This document shows positions 13,041-24,739 of a stretch of DNA of 64,000 bases, piece by piece (position 1 is the first letter of the stretch; each line of letters opens with the position of its first letter). The DNA is from Arbacia lixula (taxonomy: Eukaryota > Echinodermata > Echinoidea > Arbacioida > Arbaciidae), in assembly GCA_963669155.1 (NCBI GenBank), contig OZ022576.1, forward strand, positions 16,059,035-16,123,034, in the 5' to 3' direction. The notes under the pieces are model-generated. The model was not told the origin of the DNA. It made no database searches and was given only the letters and a program-made list of their open reading frames with translations. The position numbers and the translations under genes are program-made.

Positions 13041-14298
13041 CTATTTGATTTCCTCCAGAGTAGGTTTATTGGTCGGTTGTATAGTTCCTGGCGTCGTGAT
13101 GTTGCATCTAAAATGGTCGTCCCACTTCAAATCAATGTCTGTACAATCTCCCTCACCGTCCAATGACTCGTCCCTCCCGTCCGCAGAAGTTTCTTTTGGG
13201 AAATACCGCCACAACGCGATAGTCTGGTCGTTATGCTTTCGGCTGTCTTCCCGAGTCCTTACATCTTCCGATTCCCTGTTTCTCCTGCTCATTTCGCCTT
13301 TACGTCTTGGGTTCATCGCTAACCTCGGGCACGTGGGAACCGGAGCGGCCTCGGGGTCCGAGACGTAGTCTGTCATTGACCGACCGAACCACGGGTCTTG
13401 ACTCCCGTTTGTCCCGCGGTCGAGATCGCTCACGACGGGTACCTCCGCGACATTGTAGTGAAAAATCGGCTGGTATTTTACGTGCGTTTTTGTGTTTCTT
13501 CTCAGCGATTTTTGACGGCATTGACGTAGAGTTTGCAGCCACCTCGGCGTCGAATCCGATCGACGTAGAGTAGTAACGACGACGACGATTGACGTGATGA
13601 TACACCATACGATGACGGCTCCAACGATGAAGAGAGCAACGTAAGCAACCCACGTGCTGTCGAAGAGGAGACGAAGAAACATTTAGAGATTAGGCCTCAA
13701 GTAATGCTTACAATACAGAACAATAAATATCGCTGCCCGGTAAGCAGTAGATTGCAGGTTCAAATGGGTGCGTGCCTAAAATTTCTTTGTAAATTGAAAT
13801 TACCCCAGAAAGCCCTTTCACTGAAATCAAGCCGAATTGTCCCGACGGCAGACAACTCATGAATATTAATGAGTCAGATGAAATGAGACTCTTTCGGTAT
13901 TTGTTTCCATGTTGTCGTGTCTTGACCCGTGAACTAGAAATAGCTTGCGTGGTTAAGTCGCTGCCCGTCTGGTTCCAAGATTTTTGTCTGACTTGTTTTT
14001 CGTTCATTTACAGGATGAAGCACGCTATCCTTACTACTGGGTGTATGCGTAAAATTTCTTTGTAAATAAATATCACATTTTGCCTATCAGTGCGTGTCGG
14101 CAGTTAAAACCCAATATATCATATGGATTACGTAACTCAGTGATATCGTATAACCATGGACCTATCATGGATGGACTGTGCTTGGACAGACTTTCTTTAA
14201 TCTCTCATGACCGCCGCCTTTGTAGCGGATCCCGAAAAGCAATGACACCGGCCACCCCAACTAGACATGCTACATGATTAAGAAAAATACACGGGTAC

Positions 14299-14355
<57 letters not shown>

Positions 14356-15392
14356 GAGAGAGAGAGAGAGGAGGAGGGAATAGACAGAGGGAGGTTATGA
14401 AGAGGTATATAGCTAGAGAAATATAGACAGAGAGCGGGGATAGTAAAGAAGGAAGAGACGGACGTATTTGATTTCATACTTTCTAGATGTTACTGGTATT
14501 ACCATGATGTCGATTAGACTCAAATCAATTTGACATATTTCGCATTGCTGAAGCACTTTCAATTGATCTGTAATCACTGATCAACATTCACGTACATGAT
14601 TATCTATGATGGAGTACCTCTTTGAAAGAACAATACTTTCACAGCTCTTGGTACCATGGAAACGCTATTTACATTCCACACAACCCTAAGCTTATCATTC
14701 TTCAATGGCAGTTTAGATGCAAAAAATTCTTATCAAAATATCATGTCTGTTTTACCAGCTTCCTGTCATCTCTTCTACACCAAGTTTCCCTTTTCCAATC
14801 TTCAAGACTTTTGTCCATCATCGCCCTTACAAATCCCATATAGGGAGCGAGGCAGCTCAAGAATGTGATTTAAGATATGGGTGCCAAACTGATCTCGTTT
14901 TGGGGTCGTACAACCCCCCCCCCCCCCCCCCAATCATAGATAGCATTGTAAGCCTACAAGTTGTACATCATTTTTTCAGCTAGTTTTCCATAGCTCTTGG
15001 AGAAGGGGATGTGGTTTAATATTTATACATTTTGTATGGGATATATTTTATATTTGTGTAAAGTTTTTTTCCTCTCTATTAATGATTGCGATGTATTCTT
15101 CATATAGATCTTCAAAATCACTCAAACATGTAAATATGTTTTTAAAAACAGTCTTGCTGCATAAGAAATTATGCACAATCATGTAAGTCATGTCATTGGT
15201 ACAAGGGCATTCACGAGTCAATCCACTGACTTGCTTCATATAATATTATAGCCACAATGACTCAGCATGTCTAAACTGGAAAGATACACTCTACCATGGC
15301 TTCAGGTCACGTAACTAGGAAAGAGAATGTGAGATGGTTACATGTGTGTATGTGGGTATGTGTGTGTGTGTGTGTGTATGTGTTTTTTTTTA

Positions 15393-15433
<41 letters not shown>

Positions 15434-15821
15434 CTAATACCTACCAGCATTCGGCGTCGGAATGTTGAATGGCGGGCATGATACTGGTACTTCGGATCAG
15501 GTCCTGCTGTAAAGTGAAACCCGTCCCTGTCCCGTTGCCTAGCGCACTTCCGATGCTGTTCATGCGAATAAGGTCACCAGACTGTACACTGAAGGCCACG
15601 TCGTTTGCGTTATCGGGCGTGGCGGGAACACTAATTTGAGGAGCAGCCGACGGTTGCGGTAAAGGTGCGCAGCAAGTGTAAGCATCGGCGCGGTCGGTGA
15701 GCCGACAGCACGCCGTGTGATCAGGCGGATCAATCCGTGGTCGAGGGCACAGGTACTGGTATTGGCTACTGCCGAAACATTTCATCTGGTGGTCGGCTGC
15801 GCCTTGGTCGCTGATGGCCAT
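13041..15821 (-). CDS. Shisa-like / STMC6-type single-pass membrane protein (5' end not resolved)
   Basis: Two exons fit together. Exon A is 15445 to about 15821 and exon B is 13041-13656. Exon A ends ...TGC TG before GTAGGT, and exon B begins with C after a strong pyrimidine-rich acceptor, so the phases agree. Exon A encodes a cysteine block spaced C-x9-C-x12-CC-x10-CC, the six-cysteine pattern of the Shisa/WBP1/CYYR1 (STMC6) superfamily. A linker with one NGT sequon follows. Exon B opens with a hydrophobic helix of about 25 residues (WVAYVALFIVGAVIVWC...), then a basic stop-transfer patch and a cytosolic tail of about 170 polar residues. The predicted product is about 331 residues. No signal peptide is present. 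An in-frame stop lies about 45 nt upstream of the Met at 15821, so a signal-peptide exon probably lies at higher coordinates, entering at an AG near 15855. Related proteins modulate receptor traffic or signalling; the role here is unknown. Confidence 0.62.
14300..14372. repeat. (AG)n microsatellite in the Shisa-like intron
   Basis: Nearly pure GA/AG repeat inside the intron 13657-15444. The rest of that intron has no recognisable feature apart from a C17-18 run near 14914-14932. Confidence 0.95.
15347..15432. repeat. (TG)n/(CA)n repeat beside the Shisa-like splice donor
   Basis: Two TG blocks (about 15347-15380 and 15395-15432) are separated by a T-rich spacer. On the transcript strand this is a (CA)n run that begins about 12 nt after the donor at 15443-15444. 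Confidence 0.9.
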
Positions 15822-16175
15822 TTTGATGATGATGATGATGATGTCGAGTTGACTTCTGTTACATCAGAACTAAAGAGTCCTGAAGACAAAGAAGAAAAGG
15901 GAAATGCATGTATTGATATTACAATTGGGAAATATCCAATGCAGCAATTAAAAATGCTACTTTTGCTCGATTTAATGCATGCCACTATAAGAATACAATG
16001 GTAAATTTATTATCATGATCATGTGCCATTGACGAATTCTTGCACCACAAGATTATACATGTAAATCAGCATTTTGGCACAGAATAGCTGTGAAATAGGC
16101 TAACCCTCAGCTCCACAACATAAAACGTGGGTAGAAGTCAAAGATAGAGTGTAAAGAAAGAAAGAGAACATCATA

Positions 16176-16235
16176 AAGAGAGAGAGAGAGAGAGAATGTG
16201 ATAGATAGGGAGAGAGAGAGAGAAAGAGAGGGGGG
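16176..16235. repeat. GA-rich microsatellite
   Basis: GAGA-rich stretch with a few interruptions, followed by a G-rich patch. Confidence 0.85.
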
Positions 16236-16284
16236 TGGGGGTATGGTGGGTGGAGAGACCTGTCGAAATTACGAAACGGAAAAA

Positions 16285-16842
16285 TTAATATGCTAGCAAA
16301 CAAAAAAATATTATTATACTTCGGTGGAATCTGATAAGTAGTGAATGAACGTCATCCTGGGTTTTTAAAACCTATCGTAAGGAGGGTCACTTTAAGGTGA
16401 ATAGTTAACTACATGCTCGCATGTAAAGACTGAGCATTAAATATGCAATATAAGTTCTTTGTGTTGTCCTTGATCCCCGTCGACATGAGTAACACTAGCG
16501 TAGCCAAACACTATATAATTATTTTAACAGTCAGGCTTCTTAAAAGTCATTATATATTAATATATTAATATTAATATGCTAGCAAACAAAAAAATATTAT
16601 TATACTTCGGTGGAATCTGATAAGTAGTGAATGAACGTCATCCTGGGTTTTTAAAACCTATCGTAAGGAGGGTCACTTTAAGGTGAACAGTTAACTACAT
16701 GCTTGCATGTAAAGACTGAGCATTAAATATGCAATATAAGTTCTTTGTGTTTGTCCTTGATCCCCGTCGACATGAGTAACACTAGCGTAGCCAAACACTA
16801 TATAATTATTTTAACAGTCAGGCTTCTTAAAAGTCATTATAT
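16285..16842. repeat. Tandem duplication, 286-bp period, two copies
   Basis: Copy 1 (about 16285-16550) and copy 2 (about 16571-16842) both run from TATGCTAGCAAACAAAAAAA to GGCTTCTTAAAAGTCATTAT. Only a few substitutions separate them. The join is an AT-rich TATATTAATATTAATA stretch, a plausible slippage or recombination point. There is no coding frame. Confidence 0.9.
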
Positions 16843-17953
16843 TGTACCGCTCAGTATTTAAAGCTTGCTTTCCAAAGGATGGGAAAATCTTTTTCCAGAT
16901 ATTTTCTATTCAGGTACTATCAGTCTACTTATTTGCAAGGTATGAAAACAAGAGTCCTTCTTGCGGAGGTGGAATGTTCCCCTTCTTGGTATCATAAAAT
17001 GCTCCACCGAAACACAAGGTCCGTTTTCAAGTGGTGAACCTATACAGGCAAATGTTCCCTCAGAACATAGGTCCCTCGATGTAATAGTGATACGAGATAC
17101 TTGTCTAATATGTGCACAATTTTCTTTCCCTCATGCAATCCTTTTAAAAACACACACACATACGCATACAGAGGTTTATTTCATAAAATAAGTTTTCTTT
17201 GGAGCTCCGTGATAGCAACGTGAGGAAAGAAGGCACAAAGGTACAAAAAGTGCAATGATTAGAGTTATGTGCCCCCTCTCGGAACGGACAAACTGTGATT
17301 ATTGCACCCCAACAAAGTATATGTTTTCAAGGTAGCCCCTGGTAGCCGCACGCTTCCTTCTTTTAGCTCGCAAAACAGAAAAAGCATGATAAGGATGGAG
17401 GGAATTGCAGCAAAACAGGATTAAATCCAGTCTCCAATGACGTATTATATATGTTCGTATGTGCATGTGTGTGAACGTATAAGTGTAGACCTACAGTATG
17501 TGCTTGAACGTACACAAAAATAAGGTGTGTGTGCAATTTTGTCAAGGGTTAATATAAGTTGTTGGCACATTCGCTTCCGCCCATATCGAAAAGCTGACTA
17601 CAATAATGATGGCCGGGTTACATTGTTTTTCTTACATGGCCTTCCGTAATAAGAACTTGTCCGACCAAATCGCAATTCATTTGATATGCCTATAGAACAT
17701 TATAATCTAGATTACCGCTAATAAAAATGGAGGATCTTAGAAATCCACTCTGCAGCGCTTATGGAGTAGGTTGGGAAAAACATACCCTCGAGGTTCCCTG
17801 TCTACTTTTAAAGGAACGACGTGATTATGGCTGTCTGGAATACGTTCAGTTGCGCACAACGAATTAGTTGCACAACGTAATAAAGTTGTTCAACTACTGC
17901 AATAATAAAATCATGACATTTACGGGAAGATAAAGACTTTGCTGGGCCACGTT

Positions 17954-18098
17954 GTATATAGGTTTTCAATTATTGTAACTTACCATCAATGATAACACCA
18001 TGGCAAAAAATGCAATAATGACAGCTCATTGGCTATTGCCATGATAATTACCATTGATGGTTAGTTACAATAATTGAAAACCTAAATAACCTATATAT
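17954..18098. repeat. Hairpin element of about 145 bp
   Basis: The left arm, from TATATAGGTTTTCAATTATT at 17955, is mirrored by the right arm AATAATTGAAAACCT, ending CTATATA at about 18098. The arms are about 50 bp with a loop of about 33 bp. A small MITE or foldback sequence is likely. Confidence 0.8.
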
Positions 18099-19326
18099 GC
18101 AACTAGTAAGTGTTGTGAGGATAATAATGTAGGTGATACGTAGGCCGTTTGATTTATGGTGATGGCCTGTACAATATTTGGGCCCTGTCTTTTACAGAAT
18201 TGCGATTTGCCCGTAACTTGACTTGCGATATTATTATGTTGAAATGATGCATCGACCAGGAATGACTATCATTACTAATAAGTAAAGCAGCCCAGTGGAA
18301 AAACTCTATGATAATAATTAGATTCGTTTTGAACGGTTGCGTAATCCTGACAGAATTAAAGGGGATTGGAATCCACGTAATCCTGTCCATTGATAGCATG
18401 TGTACTTTGCCACACGAAGCAACAAAGGAATGGACTATTCATAGAACTTGATATCAGTAACAAAAATGTCAAAACATAGTAGAAATAAAAATGTTTAATC
18501 CGATAATGTATCAATGGATAAATCACAAACTCGTAGCCCATCATGGTCATAGAGGAACGCGAGAGTAAGGGCTTTCTGGGCCACTGATTCTTCAACTTTT
18601 TTTTCCGACTTACCCATTTCCAGGCGTGTAACATTGCTGAATGATAATGGCGGCTTTGGGATTTGAAACCCGATACCGCTGATAGGAAGTCAGTGGGCCG
18701 GTCCATTGTCGTTAAAAGAATTTTACAATTATTATTGGAGATATTAATTATTATCGTGTATTTACTGTCATTACTGTCATTTCAGTTCGTTGAATTGTCA
18801 TTAGGTTGCGTCGTATCTATGTTTACTTTTTGAAATTATAATGTATAATATGGTGCACCGTTACCCCCCAACTACAAGGTAATAATAGACCCAACGGCAC
18901 CCTACTAACTATCAGTTAACATGCCTTACATTTTCTAAACAGCACGATTATTTCCACTATTGCATTTTTAAGTAGATAATAGGTCTTCTAGTGGTGAAAA
19001 GATTCAACATCACAATTTAAAGACTAGATCAACCAATTACAATAATGCAGCAACAGGAATTATTACATGGGTAACTCTAGCTTCACCAAATATTCGGATA
19101 GGAAGTCATAATACGATTTACGTTTCATTGGCATAGTCACAATTACAAACAAACCAATTTTGTTTATGGTCATTTCATGGTATATGTTGGCAATAAAAGT
19201 TATATTGATGGCAGGATATTGCGTATATCAATGGAGTACTCGTGTGTTTAAAATCTTAAATTCATACAATGGATGTACCGGAGTAGGTGATACATGTGAG
19301 TTTATTCAAGGTATAAAAGTTGGTTA
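18099..19326. other. Non-coding interval
   Basis: AT-rich DNA with no gene, RNA gene or repeat that I can define. Short open frames here show no domain and no supporting splice sites. Confidence 0.4.
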
Positions 19327-19780
19327 ATATGTTTCAATCATGATGTCTGCTTTAAAAATAATGCATCTTTTGTGGGTTTTATCAAAATTCACGAACCAGA
19401 CACTCTAAGGATACGTAGGGGTGTTTCGCCAAGCTGTTCTTAAGCTAAGAACGACTTTACGACTGGTGAACCTTTCTTGTTCTAAATCAGACTCTCAATG
19501 AATTTGATTCCCATCAATTAAAGTTGAAATCTGATTTTAATAAATTGAAATTATATGTTTCAATCATGATGTCTGCTTTAAAAATAATGCATCTTTTGTG
19601 GGTTTTATCAAAATTCACGAACCAGACACTCTAAGGATACGTAGGGGTGTTTCGCCAAGCTGTTCTTAAGCTAAGAACGACTTTACGACTGGTGAACCTT
19701 TCTTGTTCTAAATCAGACTCTCAATGAATTTGATTCCCATCAATTAAAGTTGAAATCTGATTTTAATAAATTGAAATTAT
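19327..19780. repeat. Tandem duplication, 226-bp period, effectively identical copies
   Basis: Positions 19327-19552 and 19553 to about 19778 read the same throughout, from ATATGTTTCAATCATGATG to TTTTAATAAATTGAAATTAT. Identity over 226 bp indicates a very recent event or an assembly duplication. Each unit holds the repeat motif AAGCTAAGAACGACTTTACG, which also occurs inverted beside the MITE at 19940. Confidence 0.92.
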
Positions 19781-19939
19781 TGTTATTAATACGTGGCTGA
19801 ATTAATACAAAGTCTATGATTTGCCATATTTGATGAGAATCGTTGGAAATTAGCCTCACTGTATGTGAAAACAGGAACAAATTAAGGTATCGGATTTAGC
19901 ACAAGATAGGGTAACCAGTCGTGCGTAAAGTCGTTCTTA

Positions 19940-20419
19940 GGCCCGGTCCCACTGCACTCACGGATGTAAAGAGGATGTAAAATGTAAAAAAAAAAAAAAA
20001 AAATCTTGGCATCCGTTGGAAAACGCAATGCATCCGTTTTGTATTCATTGCATATGTGTTTCATAAGCTCTATTCCATCGAGCATCCGTCCACTGTGAAT
20101 CCATCCGCGCAAAAAGTTTTGAGCTGCACAAAACTTTTAGAACGGATCTAACGGATGCAAAGAGGACACAGCTTCCGTTTAACGGATGATAACGGATATA
20201 GAACGTTTGTTGCTTGTATTTGTCGCGGATTTACATCATACACGGCGAGAAATTCATCCGTTCTATCCGGTCCCACTGCACTTACGGATGAAAAGAGGAT
20301 GTCCAATTTTGACTTTTTCTTGAGCGGATAAAAACGGATGGAGCCAACCCCACAATTTTGGTCGTCCGCTGTGTCCTTTATGCATACCTTTTGTGTCCAT
20401 CGGCCAGTGGGACCGGGCC
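19940..20419. mobile_element. Composite MITE with GGCCCGGTCCCACTG termini and TTA target duplication
   Basis: The left end reads GGCCCGGTCCCACTGCA and the right end CCAGTGGGACCGGGCC. Each is flanked by TTA (19937-19939 and 20420-20422), consistent with the 3-bp TTA target duplication of PIF/Harbinger elements. A second left-end copy (CCGGTCCCACTGCACTTACGG) occurs inside at 20267, so two related units appear fused. The element is only 480 bp with no transposase. A poly(A) run lies at about 19987-20002. Confidence 0.8.
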
Positions 20420-21284
20420 TTAAGCTTACAAACAGGTAGATAAAACACCCCCAGGAGTATAACATACATCATGGTGATGCATGGGGGCCCACCTTCCGAC
20501 CCGCATTATACGTTGCGATAAACATATTACTATTCAACAAACCTAGCCCTATGAACCTATGTGAAAATGAACATGCCCATAAAGGTTTTTAAGGCTCGTG
20601 ATTACAGTGTCGAGCTTTCCTCAGACTTTCAATGAAACTCCTTTCTGATTATACTGGCTGTATTCAAATCAACTTATTTAAATGGTATTTTTCCCTTTTT
20701 TCCCCAGTCAGTCATCAAAGTTTTCCCCATTTTCAAGGAATTAGACTTGCAAACCGACCCCACCCTACCATGATTAGTTTTAGTACCATATTACTGCCTT
20801 TGTACCACATAATTTTACAATTTACAACTTAAACTCGCAACTGGTATTTTACATATCATTTTCAATACTTATTCAATAAAAGTTCCATTTTCGAACAAAA
20901 ATCGATAAAATTGGCTCGAAATTAGGCGACTCCAAGTGCCCCTTAATCAGGGAGAAGGACAGAGAAGGGTGGGGCGGAGTGAGAGCATGGGGAACCTCCT
21001 GCCCACAAACTGATAAATAACATGAAAAATCCATTCTCTGTAACATTCTCTCTGGATTTACCAGTGTATGCATCAATGACGCGTACAGAGCTAGGTTCTT
21101 TTATTCAGTTGCGGCGGAGCGCCCATGTAAGCCTTATCATTGTCAGCGTGTATATTTTCAAATCCGTTGAACAATATCATCAGTATCATTGCACACCATT
21201 TTAAGAGCCTAATTCTTATGAATATCGACGAATAAATGATTGAATTATTACTATACAACTAATACTTGTAATACTGTTACTACT

Positions 21285-21320
21285 ACTACTACTGCTCCTA
21301 CTACTACCACCACTATTGTA
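21285..21320. repeat. (ACT)n-type trinucleotide repeat
   Basis: Short TACTACTACTACTACTG run, interrupted. Confidence 0.7.
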
Positions 21321-21800
21321 AAAAAAAAACTGTTGGCACTTTGTAATTAGAGCTCGAACTCGAGTTATAACTCGAATCAAGTTGACATTGACGCAACGTT
21401 TAGTCAGGGGATGTCATTTTTTTTTTAGAAGCAGGTTTTGTGACATTTCATTGATTACTTTTCTTGTAATAATCATACGAATTTTTTTCATTTCATTTAT
21501 TTTAACTATTATAAAAACGAAACAACAAAAATACAAAATATTTACAAACATAAAATAATGGTATGGACCACTTGAAAGCAAATCTGCTTATGGGCGGGGC
21601 CCTTAACAAAACACAATACATGCATAGTGATAAACAATAAACATTTAAAGGAAATCAAAAATAAATTAATTTGCATAATCACACACAACACGCACACACA
21701 CACTCATTCATGCGACAAAACGAGAGGGGAAGAGGAGAAGAGAGAAAAGACCAGGGGAAGAAAGAAAAACAACGAGGTAAAGAGGTACATTGTAAGGGAA

Positions 21801-22127
21801 CTATTGAGCAATAGATGACATGTTTTTGAATACAGATTGTTTGAGAAGAAATTTAAACCGTGTGATGGTTGAACTAGATTTTATATTATTATCAAGAGAA
21901 TTCCATTCTTGCACACCTATAAAGCGGATTGAGTGTGAAACCAAAGTGGAACGAGAGAACGGTTGGCGGAGATTATTTATCTGACGAGTTGGATATGAGT
22001 GCAATGAAGAATTTAATTGGAACATATGGAGGAAAGCAGAGGGAAGAATGCCCTTGTTAAATTTATACATGAACAATAAAGTATTTACTTTTACTAGATC
22101 AAGAACAGGAAGGGCTCTTACTTTCAC
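21801..22127 (-). pseudogene. Frameshifted C-terminal part of the same LINE ORF2
   Basis: This 108-residue frame starts at the stop of the 871-residue ORF2 and continues its family pattern: VRALPVLDLVKVN, LLFMYKFNKGILP, EWNSLDNNIKSS, FKFLLKQ. A single-base shift near TCAAGTTTGTGAAAG separates the two frames. The copy is therefore nearly intact but disabled, or carries a sequencing error. Confidence 0.75.
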
Positions 22128-24739
22128 AAACTTGAACTTGGACTATAATAACTGCTGTTAGTAATACAACGTATTGCCCGCTTCTGTAGAATGTGTAGTT
22201 TATTCAATTTTGAATTATATGTATTGCCCCTTATTATATTACAATAGCTGAGATGCGGCACTACTATAGAATTGTAAATGTACGATGATATTTTTAAAGG
22301 TAAGAAATTCTTCAACATATATAAGACACCAATACTTCTTGAAAGCTCAGAACATACATGAGTAATGTGATATTTCCAGTCAAGTGATTCGTGAATGATA
22401 ACACCCAGAAAGTCAATGGTATTTCTTCTTTCAATGACAGCATTTTCAATTTTAACAGGATCAATGACATCTGGAACGTATCTTCTTCTGGTATGAAATA
22501 TGACATACTTTGTTTTATCATAATTAAGCAGTAATCTGTTACATTTAAACCACTCATTTAACTTGAATAATTCCTCATTCAAAATAGTAATAAGATCATG
22601 GATGCGAGGACAAGAATAAGCAGTAACAGTGTCATCAGCAAATAATGAAAACTTCAACAATTTACAAGAGTTAATAATATCATTAATATACAAAATGAAT
22701 AGAAGAGGTCCACGCACAGAACCTTGTGGTACGCCCACGCAAACATCCATATAAGCTGATTCGACACCATCAACCACCACGTACTGTTTTCTGTTTGACA
22801 AATAATTCTCAAACCACTGAAGTGGTACACCACGAACACCATATTGAAATAGCTTTTGTAAAAGAATGTGGTGATCGATGGTGTCAAATGCCTTGGATAG
22901 GTCCATGAAAACCCCACAACAGTAGTTACCTTTATCAAGTTCCTGTAAAATGTAGTCATAGAAATATGCAATACTTAAAGCTGTGGAATGATTTTTTCGA
23001 AATCCGAATTGTTCAGGAATTATACATTTATATTTAGTGAGAAAATTGTAAAGTTGTTTGTGCATAATTTTTTCTAACATCTTTGCAAACACAGAGAGCA
23101 GTGCAATAGGCCGATAATTGTCAATATTTTCTAAGTTATTTTTCTTATGCAAAGGAATTATTTGAGCTATTTTCAGTTTGTCGGGGACTATTCCAAAGCA
23201 TAATGACTTGTTAAAGATATCACAAAGGGGATCTACATAATAATGTTTACATTGTTTGGCTACTTTAATTGAAATATCATCGGGGCCGTTTGACTTTGAC
23301 GCGTTCAAAGATGAACAAATTTCAACTATATCACTGGATAAAAGTGGTTTAACAAAAAATGAGTTTGGGTTACTGACCGTGAGGTATTCCTGAAATGAAT
23401 GTATTGATACAGGTATTGAATTAGAGTGTCGTTTACCAACATTGATGAAGTATGAATTAAATTCATTAGCAATTGCCTGTCTAGATGATAATTTCAAATT
23501 ACCTAAAAACATATTTTGTGGGAAACTACTGGTTTTCTTTTTACCCAACAATGAATTAATTTGTCTCCATGTTTTTTTTAAATCTCCTTTTAGAGCAAAA
23601 AATAAATCGTTGTAATACTTTCTCTTTGCAGCTCTTATGATATTTGTTAATTTGTTTTTATAACCAACATATTTTTTTCTTATGCTGATCAGTTGGTTTT
23701 TTCTTGCTGATTTCATAGAGTCTATATGTTTACGTTTTACAGACTTTAGTATACCATCCACAATCCATGGCTTACGAAATTTGCATCCCTTTTTACTTTT
23801 ACAAGTTTTAACAGGAAAACATTCATTATACAAAGAATACAGTTTATCAAAGAATATATCATAACAGTCATTGACAATAGTGCAATCATATACCTGTGAC
23901 CAATCAATTGACAACAACTTTTGTTTGAATAAATTAATGTTCAAATCATTTATCGAGCGTGTTTTAACCTTGGTCTGGTATTGATTATTACAATAATATG
24001 TTGGTATATTCCTACATATACATAATATTGGAAAGTGATCAGACAAGTCAGAGTAAATAAGTCCAGTATATTTTTTAAATTGAATGGTATTGGTGAATAT
24101 GTTATCTATTAAAGTTGCACTGCTGCGAGAAATGCGTGTGGGTTTTGTAATAAGTGGAAACATATTATGTGAGAACATGGTATCTAAAAAGTCGTTAGTG
24201 TTCTCATGGATTCCATAGTTAAGAAGATTTATATTAAAGTCGCCCATGATATATATTTCTTTCTTTTCACTTTCCAATATTTGTAGTACAGATTGCATTT
24301 TCTCATTGAAAGAAGACACATCAGAATCAGGCGGTCGATATATACAACCAATGATAATAGATTTATCCTTTTGAGGGATTTCCACAAAGATAAGTTCATA
24401 GTCGTTAACAGAACATGATAAATCAGAACGATATATATATGTAAAGTCATTTTGTATATAAAGGGCAAGTCCACCACCTATCCTGTGTGGTCTACACAAA
24501 TTTATAAGAGAATAATTTTCAATATCATACATATTGATATTTATATTACTATTAAACCAAGTTTCAGATACTGCAACTACACTGAAATCGTGATCAAGGG
24601 ATGACAATAATAATTGTAATTCATCAAATTTATTTTTTAAACTTCTTGCATTCAGGTGTAACATAGAAAATGCAAATTTCTTATCATGAATTTTACTATT
24701 GAAATCTTCGCAGAAAACAATAATTAATGAGATTTTCAC
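22124..24739 (-). CDS. Non-LTR retrotransposon ORF2: AP-endonuclease plus reverse transcriptase
   Basis: The 871-residue frame starts with an exonuclease/endonuclease/phosphatase domain. Seen in order are LHLNARSLKNK, VAVSETWFNS, GCIYRPP, MGDFNINLL and LSDHFPI. A non-LTR reverse transcriptase domain follows, with NYRPIALLSVFAKMLEKI, EQFGFRKNHST, MDLSKAFDTIDH, GVPQGSVRGPLL and the catalytic FADD in FSLFADDTVTAY. The endonuclease nicks target DNA and the RT primes there. The frame stops at 22124-22126, just before the conserved C-terminal part, which continues in another frame. Confidence 0.9.
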   Translation of the reverse strand: MKISLIIVFCEDFNSKIHDKKFAFSMLHLNARSLKNKFDELQLLLSSLDHDFSVVAVSETWFNSNININMYDIENYSLINLCRPHRIGGGLALYIQNDFTYIYRSDLSCSVNDYELIFVEIPQKDKSIIIGCIYRPPDSDVSSFNEKMQSVLQILESEKKEIYIMGDFNINLLNYGIHENTNDFLDTMFSHNMFPLITKPTRISRSSATLIDNIFTNTIQFKKYTGLIYSDLSDHFPILCICRNIPTYYCNNQYQTKVKTRSINDLNINLFKQKLLSIDWSQVYDCTIVNDCYDIFFDKLYSLYNECFPVKTCKSKKGCKFRKPWIVDGILKSVKRKHIDSMKSARKNQLISIRKKYVGYKNKLTNIIRAAKRKYYNDLFFALKGDLKKTWRQINSLLGKKKTSSFPQNMFLGNLKLSSRQAIANEFNSYFINVGKRHSNSIPVSIHSFQEYLTVSNPNSFFVKPLLSSDIVEICSSLNASKSNGPDDISIKVAKQCKHYYVDPLCDIFNKSLCFGIVPDKLKIAQIIPLHKKNNLENIDNYRPIALLSVFAKMLEKIMHKQLYNFLTKYKCIIPEQFGFRKNHSTALSIAYFYDYILQELDKGNYCCGVFMDLSKAFDTIDHHILLQKLFQYGVRGVPLQWFENYLSNRKQYVVVDGVESAYMDVCVGVPQGSVRGPLLFILYINDIINSCKLLKFSLFADDTVTAYSCPRIHDLITILNEELFKLNEWFKCNRLLLNYDKTKYVIFHTRRRYVPDVIDPVKIENAVIERRNTIDFLGVIIHESLDWKYHITHVCSELSRSIGVLYMLKNFLPLKISSYIYNSIVVPHLSYCNIIRGNTYNSKLNKLHILQKRAIRCITNSSYYSPSSSL

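Noticed and set aside
13729-13780. B-box-like GGTTCAAATGG, possible tRNA or SINE
   Set aside because: No matching A box, no cloverleaf stems and no terminator at the right distance.
22312-24477. Several 60-105-residue frames inside the LINE in other frames
   Set aside because: They are shadows of the 871-residue ORF2.
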